Positions 15,078 to 20,751 of a DNA stretch of 20,760 nt are shown one piece after another. A model generated the notes under the pieces. The model did no database searches, had not been told where the DNA came from, and saw only the letters and a program-made list of their open reading frames with translations. Position numbers and translations under genes: made by a program. The first letter of the stretch is position 1, and each line of letters opens with the position of its first letter. This DNA comes from JABIBT01 sp964471565 (GTDB lineage Archaea > Nanobdellota > Nanobdellia > SCGC-AAA011-G17 > PNOQ01). The stretch lies in assembly GCA_964471565.1 (NCBI GenBank), contig CAYYFK010000011.1:1-20760 (forward strand), read 5' to 3'.

Positions 15078-16298
15078 ATGCACGCCTTAGAATATTATGC
15101 TAGGAAAGAGATTCAAAAAACATTAGTAGATTCAGCCATAAATAGAGAAGTAGCAGTTAGAATTGGAGACAGAGGATTTGGAAAAAGACCAGATACCTTA
15201 AATTATGAGTCAGATGTTCTAGAATTAGCAAAACAAGGAGCTACATCTTTTCACATTTCTGAAGAGCACTGGCAAAATCCAAGAAATTTAACTCCAGGTA
15301 TGACAAAAAAACAATTAGATGAACTAAGAACTGGATGGGATTTTATTCTAGATATCGATAGCCCAGAATTAGAAAATTCCAAACTAATCACTCATTTTTT
15401 AGTTCAAGCACTAAAATTTCATAATATAAAGAATGTTTCAGTTAAATTCTCAGGAAACAAGGGATTCCATATAGGAGTTCCATTCAAATCGTTTCCAAAA
15501 ACGTTCAATGAGGAAAAAACAAAAAGTCTTTTTCCAGATTCAGCCAGAATAATGGCAGAATATTTGACAGATATGATTAGAGAGCACCTTTCTGAAAAAA
15601 TAAAAGGAGGAAACATTGATGAAATTTTGAAAGTAGATACAGTATTGATCTCCTCTAGACATTTATATCGGGCCCCATATTCTTTACACGAGAAATCTGG
15701 GCTAGTTTCTATTCCAATAGATCCAGAAAGAGTGTTGGAATTTGATAAAAAAGAGGCCATTCCAGAGAATGTAACTCCCAAACTTAATTTTTTAGACGGT
15801 TTTAATGAAAATGATGCATTTCAGCTTTTGAAAAGTGCTAACGAGTGGAATAGTGAGATAAACATAAGAAAGAAAGCATTTGAAGAAGAAAAAAAAGAAG
15901 AAGTAAGAGAGTATGATGAGATATCAGAAAAGATCCCAGAGGAATTCTTTCCAGATGAAATAAAATTAGGTTTGAAGGGATTAGAAGACGGGAAAAAAAG
16001 GTTTCTATTTATCTTAATTAATTTCTTGAAATCTGTTGGTTGGCCACACGATGATTTAAGTAAAAAAGTAAAGGAATGGAATCAGAACAATCCAACACCA
16101 CTAAAAGAAGGATATATCATATCTCAATTATTATGGCATAAAAGACAAAAAGAGAAGATATTGCCCCCAAATTACTCAAATAAAGACTATTATAGTGATT
16201 TAGGACTAAATCCAAGAGAAAATGTACAGAGAAAATTTAAGAATCCAGTTACATACACACTAAAAATGTATAGATTAAAACATAAAAAGAAGAAATAA
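15078..16298 (+). CDS. priS: Archaeal DNA primase, PriS catalytic domain fused to a PriL-CTD-like domain
   Basis: Replicative primase of the archaeo-eukaryotic family. Visible PriS motifs are GDRGFGKRP near residue 30, catalytic DID (D92, D94), SGNKGFH (125-131), the third acidic residue in KVDTV (D187), and SSRHLYRAPYSLHEKSG (192-208). Residues 291-377 resemble the PriL C-terminal domain: FPDEIKLGLKGLEDG, RFLFILINFLKSVGW, GYIISQLLWH, ILPPNY. In PriL the first and last of these carry Fe-S cysteines; here they read Asp-Glu and Tyr. The whole 406-residue chain has no cysteine, so neither the PriS zinc knuckle nor a 4Fe-4S cluster can exist. This resembles the fused nanoarchaeal primase. It has its own TATA box. 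Confidence 0.9.
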   Translation: MHALEYYARKEIQKTLVDSAINREVAVRIGDRGFGKRPDTLNYESDVLELAKQGATSFHISEEHWQNPRNLTPGMTKKQLDELRTGWDFILDIDSPELENSKLITHFLVQALKFHNIKNVSVKFSGNKGFHIGVPFKSFPKTFNEEKTKSLFPDSARIMAEYLTDMIREHLSEKIKGGNIDEILKVDTVLISSRHLYRAPYSLHEKSGLVSIPIDPERVLEFDKKEAIPENVTPKLNFLDGFNENDAFQLLKSANEWNSEINIRKKAFEEEKKEEVREYDEISEKIPEEFFPDEIKLGLKGLEDGKKRFLFILINFLKSVGWPHDDLSKKVKEWNQNNPTPLKEGYIISQLLWHKRQKEKILPPNYSNKDYYSDLGLNPRENVQRKFKNPVTYTLKMYRLKHKKKK

Positions 16299-16303
16299 TA
16301 ACA

Positions 16304-16311
16304 TTTATAAA
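16304..16311 (+). promoter_or_regulatory. TATA box of the eS17-Alba unit
   Basis: TTTATAAA starts 6 nt after the primase stop and ends 24 nt before the eS17 ATG at 16336. The spacing predicts a leaderless eS17 mRNA, with Alba as the second gene. Confidence 0.7.
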
Positions 16312-16335
16312 TCACCCAAAACAGGCTATTTTAAG

Positions 16336-16524
16336 ATGGGAAAAGTAAAGACCACACAGATTAAACGAGCGAGTCATAAGATACTTAGATATCATCCTGA
16401 TAAGTTTAAGAAAACCTTTGAGGAGAATAAAAAGTTACTCCCAGAAGTAGCAGAAATTAGATCCAAAAAGCTTAGGAATATAATTGCAGGATATATCACT
16501 AGATTAGTTAAGAAAGAGTTATAA
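16336..16524 (+). CDS. rps17e: 30S ribosomal protein eS17
   Basis: Archaeal/eukaryotic small-subunit protein, not related to uS17. The 62 residues match the archaeal family along their full length: MGKVKTTQIKRASHKIL, HPDKFKKTFEENKKLL, and the signature SKKLRNIIAGYITRLVK. It is probably co-transcribed with Alba, 38 nt downstream, from the TATA box at 16304-16311. Confidence 0.95.
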   Translation: MGKVKTTQIKRASHKILRYHPDKFKKTFEENKKLLPEVAEIRSKKLRNIIAGYITRLVKKEL

Positions 16525-16540
16525 TCTTACTCCAGTAAGA
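16525..16540 (+). promoter_or_regulatory. Perfect hairpin between eS17 and Alba
   Basis: TCTTAC-TCCA-GTAAGA is a 6-bp perfect stem with a 4-nt loop. It begins at the first base after the eS17 stop and ends 9 nt before the Alba Shine-Dalgarno. No T-run follows (the next bases are AAAAACAACA), so it does not look like a terminator. It may be an RNA-processing, attenuation or protein-binding site. Confidence 0.45.
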
Positions 16541-16549
16541 AAAACAACA

Positions 16550-16554
16550 GGAGG
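16550..16554 (+). promoter_or_regulatory. Shine-Dalgarno sequence of Alba
   Basis: GGAGG lies 8 nt before the ATG at 16563, in non-coding sequence. It confirms the Alba start and shows that it is initiated as an internal gene with a leader, unlike the leaderless first gene eS17. Confidence 0.8.
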
Positions 16555-16562
16555 CGCATAAA

Positions 16563-16856
16563 ATGGCAGAAACGAAGAAAGATGACCATACTGTTTTAGT
16601 TGGTGGAAAACCATTCATGAATTATGTAACTGGGGTTGTTATGCAATTCACGACTCAAAATGCAGCTGAAGTAGTAATTAAAGCAAGAGGAAAATTTATT
16701 TCTAGAGCAGTCGATATCGCAGAAGTTACAACAAAAAGATTCTTAGAAAATACTGTATCAACAAAGAATATAAAAATAGATTCTGAAGAATTTGAGAATA
16801 AAGAAGGAAAGCAAGTCAGAGTTTCAACAATTGAGATTTCTCTTGGAAAGAATTAA
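16563..16856 (+). CDS. albA: DNA/RNA-binding chromatin protein Alba
   Basis: Small basic architectural protein that dimerises and coats DNA, and also binds RNA. The family signature is complete: VGGKPFMNYVTGVVMQF (residues 13-29), then EVVIKARGKFISRAVDIAEVTTKRFL. The DNA-contact loop carries a single lysine (K16) followed by proline, where Sulfolobus Alba has the K16-K17 pair that is acetylated. The length of 97 is normal. It follows eS17 in an operon with a hairpin and a strong Shine-Dalgarno in between. Confidence 0.96.
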   Translation: MAETKKDDHTVLVGGKPFMNYVTGVVMQFTTQNAAEVVIKARGKFISRAVDIAEVTTKRFLENTVSTKNIKIDSEEFENKEGKQVRVSTIEISLGKN

Positions 16857-16875
16857 TTTCTTTTCAATTTTTATT
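16855..16875 (+). terminator. T-rich terminator after Alba
   Basis: Directly after the Alba stop comes a run of T-rich sequence with tracts TTTC, TTTTC and TTTTT. No strong hairpin precedes it. This is the usual form of an archaeal intrinsic terminator and separates Alba from the antiporter promoter. Confidence 0.5.
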
Positions 16876-16884
16876 ATAAAAAAC

Positions 16885-16892
16885 TTTAAAAA
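16885..16892 (+). promoter_or_regulatory. TATA box of the Kef-type antiporter
   Basis: TTTAAAAA ends 38 nt before the ATG at 16931, further than the other boxes here. This predicts a leader of roughly 13 nt, and a Shine-Dalgarno (GAGG, 16920-16923, 7 nt before the ATG) sits in it. The gene thus seems to be leadered, unlike the nearby single genes. Confidence 0.6.
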
Positions 16893-16930
16893 CAAAGATT
16901 TCTAGGATTATATTAAAAAGAGGAATATAC

Positions 16931-18658
16931 ATGGAGTTATCCCCACTTATAGAACTATTAAGCGGAAATATAATTATGGAAATAGCCGTAGTTATAATTT
17001 TAGCGACAATTTTATCTTTTTTTGTTAGATTATTTAAACAACCACTAATCCCCGCATACATAATAACCGGGTTGCTTCTTGGACCAATTGGTTTAGGTCT
17101 AATAAAAGATCCAGTGGCGGTTAGAACATTATCTGAGTTGGGAATTTCTTTTTTACTTTTTATTGTAGGTTTAGAAATTAATTTATCAAAACTAAAGACA
17201 GTTGGGCCAGCCGCAATTTTAGGAGGGGCTCTGCAGATTATAGTTGTTTACATAATTGGATTTTATACAGCCCTTGCATTGGGACTAGGTCAATTCGAAG
17301 CAATCATCTTAGGACTAGTATTGACTTTTTCTAGTACGATGATTGTAATTAAATTATTATCTGACTCAGAACAAATTGATACATTGCATGGAAGAATAGT
17401 ATTGGGGATATTATTAGTTCAAGATATTGCAGTGTTCCTTGCTATACCTCTCCTTGCAACACTAAGTAACTTCTCAATATTATTGGTCTTAACAATTATT
17501 TTGAAAGCATTTTCATTATTTTTAATAGCATATCTTTTAGGAAAATATATTTTTCCAGGACTATTTAATTTTGCAGCAAAATCTCAAGAATTATTATTTA
17601 TGTCTTCGATCACAGTATTATTCATTTTTACTATTTTAGCACATTTATTGGAATTCTCAATAGTAATTGGTGCATTCGTAGCAGGGTTGTCTTTAGCCAA
17701 TTTGCCCTATCATCATGATATAAAAGGCAGAGTTAATCCATTAAAGAGTTTCTTTGCGACCCTTTTCTTTGTATCATTAGGAATGCAACTAACATTAGTT
17801 CCAATGAATTTTCTTAAAAATATCTTGATTTTCTTCTTGATTGTAATCTTCGCAAAACCACTTATAATTTATATAATTACTACAATGTTCGGTTATGAGA
17901 AACGAACAGCATTCTTAGCTGGACTAAACTTAGGTCAAATATCAGAATTCTCTTTAATTATTGTTACATTGCCTTATGTATTTAATTTAATTTCCCAAGA
18001 GTTTTTTTCTTCAGTAATATTTTTAGCCATAATCACTATGATATTAACATCATATACTGTAGAGTTCCAAAACGGGATTTATAATTTCTTTTTACCTATT
18101 CTGAAATTATTTGAAAAATTATCTCCAGTAAAACTAAAACATGAATTAGAATATAAACCAAGAGAAAAAAGAATAGATACAATTTTAATAGGTTCTCATA
18201 GAATGGGTTCAATTTTTCTGAGTAGCTTAACAAAATTTAAGAAAAATGTTTTAGTTATAGATAATAATCCTGAAATTGTAAAAAGTTTAATTAAAAGAAA
18301 AGTTTCTTGTGTATATGGAGATGTAAGAAACAAAGAGGTGTTAGACAGTATAAAGTTTAGAAAAATTAAAACAATTATTTCTACTGTTCCACACGGAGAA
18401 GAGAATCTATTTTTGATAGATTACGCAAAATCTAAGAATCCAAAGATAAACATTTTTGTAACTGCCAATCATTTTCACGAAGCAAGAAAAATGTATAGGT
18501 CTGGGGCAGACTATGTTATTCTCCCACATTTACTAACTGGAGAGAAGGTTTCTCTAATCCTTAAGAAAGCCTTCAAAGATAGAAAGTATCTGAAAGGATT
18601 AACAAAAAAACACCACAAGCTTCTTGGTTTAGATGAAAGTCTAATTAATAAATTTTAA
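16931..18658 (+). CDS. CPA2-family (Kef-type) cation/proton antiporter with TrkA-N domain
   Basis: Integral membrane antiporter exchanging K+ or Na+ for H+. Residues 1 to about 395 form the Na+/H+ exchanger domain with 12-13 hydrophobic segments: GLLLGPIGLGLI (47-58), LGISFLLFIVGLEI (70-83), TFSSTMIVIKLL (132-143), the ion-site QD pair in GILLVQDIAVFL (Q164, D165), AFVAGLSLANLPY, FFVSLGMQL and GQISEFSLII. From about residue 414 a TrkA-N/RCK Rossmann domain follows: ILIGSHRMGS as the dinucleotide loop, then VLVIDNNPEIV and YGDVRNKEVLD. No TrkA-C domain follows. This is KefB/KefC architecture (about 560-620 residues); the transported ion is not decidable here. The stop is 1 nt from the convergent tRNA. 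Confidence 0.92.
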   Translation: MELSPLIELLSGNIIMEIAVVIILATILSFFVRLFKQPLIPAYIITGLLLGPIGLGLIKDPVAVRTLSELGISFLLFIVGLEINLSKLKTVGPAAILGGALQIIVVYIIGFYTALALGLGQFEAIILGLVLTFSSTMIVIKLLSDSEQIDTLHGRIVLGILLVQDIAVFLAIPLLATLSNFSILLVLTIILKAFSLFLIAYLLGKYIFPGLFNFAAKSQELLFMSSITVLFIFTILAHLLEFSIVIGAFVAGLSLANLPYHHDIKGRVNPLKSFFATLFFVSLGMQLTLVPMNFLKNILIFFLIVIFAKPLIIYIITTMFGYEKRTAFLAGLNLGQISEFSLIIVTLPYVFNLISQEFFSSVIFLAIITMILTSYTVEFQNGIYNFFLPILKLFEKLSPVKLKHELEYKPREKRIDTILIGSHRMGSIFLSSLTKFKKNVLVIDNNPEIVKSLIKRKVSCVYGDVRNKEVLDSIKFRKIKTIISTVPHGEENLFLIDYAKSKNPKINIFVTANHFHEARKMYRSGADYVILPHLLTGEKVSLILKKAFKDRKYLKGLTKKHHKLLGLDESLINKF

Positions 18659-18659
18659 A

Positions 18660-18734
18660 TGGCGCCACCCGGATTTGAACCGGGGATCTTCGCCGCATGA
18701 GAGCGACGCATTAGCCAGACTATGCTATGGCGCC
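18660..18734 (-). tRNA. tRNA with CAU anticodon (elongator Met or Ile2)
   Basis: Read on the minus strand this is a complete 75-nt cloverleaf: acceptor GGCGCCA/TGGCGCC (7 bp), U8-A9, D stem GCAT/ATGC, anticodon stem TCGCT/GGCGA (last pair U-G) with loop CTCATGC, T stem CCCGG/CCGGG with TTCAAAT, and discriminator A. CCA is not encoded. Anticodon CAU means Met, or Ile if C34 is modified to agmatidine. It lacks the three G-C pairs in the anticodon stem expected of an initiator. Position 37 is G, whereas Met and Ile2 tRNAs normally have A37 (t6A). Confidence 0.9.
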
Positions 18735-18756
18735 ATAGAAAAAGAACAAAAATTTA

Positions 18757-18764
18757 TTTTAAAA
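18757..18764 (-). promoter_or_regulatory. TATA box of tRNA-CAU (minus strand)
   Basis: TTTTAAAA, read leftward, lies 22 nt before the tRNA 5' end at 18734. This is the expected distance for transcription starting at or near the mature 5' end. Confidence 0.55.
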
Positions 18765-18797
18765 GGTTTGCGGTTATGTATTAAATCAGAGGAAAGG

Positions 18798-18805
18798 CTT
18801 ATAAA
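18798..18805 (+). promoter_or_regulatory. TATA box of the PPM phosphatase gene
   Basis: CTTATAAA is identical to the box before uL3. It ends 27 nt before the ATG at 18833, so the transcript is expected to start within a few bases of the start codon. It is back-to-back with the tRNA promoter, about 33 nt apart. Confidence 0.7.
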
Positions 18806-18832
18806 CAAAATTTCTACAAAAAAGAAGCAAAA

Positions 18833-19780
18833 ATGACAAAAATATCTAATATTTGTAAATATGATCAAGAAGGAAGATCTTGTCAGTATAGTGAACAGGG
18901 AGAGGTTGAAATTAATAATCTTCAAGATATAGCCTTAAGTAATTCTCCATTGCCTGGAGAGATTCCTAACTTAAATAATATAGATATCTCTGGAAGGATT
19001 ATCCCATTGAATGGAAAAGTTGGAGGAGATCATATAATTTATATTGATTTTAATAGAAGGTATAATTTAGATTATAAAATCGATCAGGCCTCTAGTGAAA
19101 CAGTAAAAGAAAATCTTCAAGGTTTAAAAACAAAGGGAGGAGTTCTAATATCTGATGTGGCAGGACACAATATGTCGGATTCTTTCCTTACAGGTAATTT
19201 ACATAACTCATTTTTATTGGGGTTATTATACGAATTAGAAAGACATGGAGAAGTAACTACAGACCTGTTTGAGAAACTAAACACGCGATTTTATAACTCA
19301 TCTTTAGTTAAGTCAAGCTTCCAAAAATTTATTGCAATGATATACGGGGAAGTTTCAGAAGAAGGAAAATTTAGATTTATTTCTGCAGCCCAACCAACAC
19401 CAATAGTCTTTTCAAACAAAGAGGACAAGATAAAAAGTTTTGAGGGGGTTTTTCTAAATAACTCTCCCCCACTAGGACTATTTCCTTCAGAGGTAAGCGT
19501 AGAAGAGATACAACGGGGCAGGCCACTAATATTAAAGGATAGCTATAAAATAAATCAAATTGATTTAGAAGAAAGAGGAGATATAATTTTATTACATTCA
19601 GACGGACTATCAGATCATAATATAAAAGGAAGGGACTATGTTCCAGAAAGATTAGAATCTCTACTTCAAGAAACAAAAGAGCTTTCTGCAGAAGAGATTT
19701 CAGTAAAATTAAAAAAAGACTTATTGGAGTTTGCAGAACCAAGTGATGATATAAGTTATATTGTATTAAAAAAAGTTTAA
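18833..19780 (+). CDS. SpoIIE/RsbU-type PPM serine/threonine phosphatase
   Basis: Metal-dependent protein phosphatase of the PP2C-SIG class; in bacteria such enzymes dephosphorylate anti-sigma-factor antagonists. The catalytic pattern is present in order: GGD (64-66), ISDVAGHNMSDSFL (106-119) equivalent to the DVSGHG motif, FISAAQPTPIVF (182-193) equivalent to the NAGHPPP strand, PPLGLF, GDIILLHSDGLSD (249-261) and DDISYIVL (305-312). All metal-binding acidic residues are kept. The 315 residues contain no sensor domain of the PAS or GAF type; the first 50 residues are unassigned and have two cysteines (C8, C17). Target and signal are unknown, since archaea lack the bacterial sigma system. It converges on the HIT gene. 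Confidence 0.85.
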   Translation: MTKISNICKYDQEGRSCQYSEQGEVEINNLQDIALSNSPLPGEIPNLNNIDISGRIIPLNGKVGGDHIIYIDFNRRYNLDYKIDQASSETVKENLQGLKTKGGVLISDVAGHNMSDSFLTGNLHNSFLLGLLYELERHGEVTTDLFEKLNTRFYNSSLVKSSFQKFIAMIYGEVSEEGKFRFISAAQPTPIVFSNKEDKIKSFEGVFLNNSPPLGLFPSEVSVEEIQRGRPLILKDSYKINQIDLEERGDIILLHSDGLSDHNIKGRDYVPERLESLLQETKELSAEEISVKLKKDLLEFAEPSDDISYIVLKKV

Positions 19781-20184
19781 ATAAATTTTTTTATTTTCTT
19801 CATAAATGCATCACTTTGCTTTTCAGTTATATTATGGGCCCTTTTCCACTCAGGAACATGCCCATCCCCATTATATCTTGGGACTAAATGAAAATGTACA
19901 TGGGGAACAAGTTGTCCAGCCACTTTATTATTATTTTGTAGAACGTTCATACCATCAGATAACTTCATTATTCCATTACTCACTTTGACAATGGCCTTAG
20001 ATAGTTTTGCAAGATCTCCTGAAGACATCTGGTCAATAGTCTCAGTGTGTTTTTTTGGAACAACTAAAGTATGGCCAACATTTAATGGCTCCGCATCTAA
20101 AAAAGCAAGAGAATATTTATCTTCATATACTACCTTACAGGGTATCTTTCCAGAGATTAATTTACAAAATATACAATCTTTCAT
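19777..20184 (-). CDS. HIT-family nucleotide hydrolase (HINT-like)
   Basis: Histidine-triad enzyme acting on nucleoside phosphoramidates or related nucleotides. The signature HVHFH (H95, H97, H99) sits in PHVHFHLVPR, with H99 expected to be the catalytic nucleophile equivalent. The N-terminus CIFCKLISGKIP (C4, C7) plus H46 fits the zinc-bound HINT subgroup, followed by FLDAEPLNVGHTLVVPKKH. The length of 135 is normal. The start is fixed by a strong Shine-Dalgarno, and its ATG overlaps the Nudix TGA. Its stop shares the palindrome TTAA (19777-19780) with the stop of the convergent phosphatase gene. Confidence 0.95.
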   Translation of the reverse strand: MKDCIFCKLISGKIPCKVVYEDKYSLAFLDAEPLNVGHTLVVPKKHTETIDQMSSGDLAKLSKAIVKVSNGIMKLSDGMNVLQNNNKVAGQLVPHVHFHLVPRYNGDGHVPEWKRAHNITEKQSDAFMKKIKKFI

Positions 20185-20584
20185 ATTAGTTCAGCCTCCT
20201 TTAGATATTCTATAAACTTTTCCTTAAATATAATGTTTTCCATTTCCTCCATATCTTTTGGATTAATCCAGATAAATTCAGAATGTTCAGGAGATAACAC
20301 CACTTTTTGACTATCTATCTCCACAATATAAACATCCGCCTATCCAACAATATCTCCTGATTTCCAATTCCATGGAGTCAATTTTTTAACTATTTTCCCA
20401 CTTTGTCCAGTTTCTTCAAAAATCTCTCTCAATATTTCAATATCAGGCTTTTCATCTAAATCAATCTTTCCACCAGGAGCTTCCCACTGCCCAATATTAC
20501 TATCGATCAGATCATTAGATTTCTTTAATAATAATAGTTTCCTGTCATTAATTACCAGTGCTTTAACGATAAGTATTTTTTCAT
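20181..20584 (-). pseudogene. Nudix hydrolase gene with an early frameshift and an in-frame TAG
   Basis: The minus strand encodes a recognisable Nudix protein of about 130 residues. The Nudix box is intact: GGKIDLDEK...REIFEETG, matching G-x5-E-x7-REUxEExG. The start of the domain reads KILIVKALVINDRKLLLLKK and the end EHSEFIWINPKDMEEM. Two lesions interrupt it. The only plausible ATG (20582-20584) is followed by six As and is out of frame; seven As would restore MKKILIVK. Further on, TAG at 20340-20342 falls between DIVG and ADVYIVE, where a Trp (TGG) or Tyr codon would be expected. The frame then continues to a TGA overlapping the HIT start. It is either a decaying gene, two sequencing errors, or a recoded gene. 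Confidence 0.8.
20195..20202 (-). promoter_or_regulatory. Shine-Dalgarno sequence of the HIT gene
   Basis: Read leftward this is AAAGGAGG, 10 nt before the HIT ATG at 20184. It lies within the last codons of the Nudix frame and allows HIT to be translated even if the Nudix frame is interrupted. Confidence 0.75.
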
Positions 20585-20591
20585 TTTTTTA

Positions 20592-20662
20592 TGGACCTGC
20601 CGAGAATCGAACTCGGATCTCAAGACTGCCAGCCTCGTGTGATACCACTACACTACAGGCCC
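20592..20662 (-). tRNA. tRNA-Ala (anticodon GGC)
   Basis: Minus-strand 71-nt cloverleaf: acceptor GGGCCTG/CAGGTCC with a G3-U70 wobble (the alanine identity element), U8-A9, a 3-bp D stem with loop containing GG, anticodon stem CGAGG/TCTTG with loop CTGGCAG, 4-nt variable loop, T stem CCGAG/CTCGG with TTCGATT, discriminator A. Anticodon GGC reads Ala GCC and GCU. The D-arm and short length look like tRNA-Gly, but anticodon and G3-U70 both say Ala. CCA is not encoded. The mature 3' end is 7 nt from the Nudix ATG. Confidence 0.88.
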
Positions 20663-20685
20663 ATACTAAGAACAATGAGAAATGA

Positions 20686-20694
20686 TTTTTAAAA
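20686..20694 (-). promoter_or_regulatory. TATA box of tRNA-Ala and probably the Nudix-HIT unit
   Basis: TTTTAAAAA on the minus strand lies 23 nt before the tRNA-Ala 5' end at 20662. No other TATA box fits between the tRNA and the Nudix start, so the Nudix and HIT genes may be transcribed from this promoter as part of a tRNA-mRNA precursor. Confidence 0.55.
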
Positions 20695-20721
20695 CTAACT
20701 ATGCAAATAAATTTATATTTG

Positions 20722-20751
20722 ATTTCTTTATATTTATTTTATTAAAGAAAT
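20722..20751. repeat. Inverted repeat with 12-nt spacer near the window end
   Basis: ATTTCTTTA and TAAAGAAAT are perfect 9-bp inverted arms separated by 12 A/T bases. The right arm is followed by TTTT and then AAACA. It could be a regulator-binding site or a terminator-like stem for a gene outside the window. Low sequence complexity makes chance occurrence possible. Confidence 0.4.

Noticed and set aside
18660..18734. Initiator tRNA-Met
   Set aside because: The anticodon stem is TCGCT/GGCGA and lacks the three consecutive G-C pairs of initiators, and the acceptor starts with G-C instead of the archaeal initiator A1-U72.
19985..20215. + strand reading frames opposite the HIT gene
   Set aside because: HIT on the minus strand has its full signature and a Shine-Dalgarno; the + frames have no recognisable domain.
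20340..20342. In-frame TAG as proof of pyrrolysine or amber recoding
   Set aside because: The same gene also has a frameshift near its start, which favours decay or sequencing error over recoding. A Trp TGG to TAG change needs one substitution. I keep it only as an open question.
20592..20662. tRNA-Gly
   Set aside because: The D-arm looks glycine-like, but the loop CTGGCAG gives anticodon GGC, and G3-U70 is present, both pointing to alanine.
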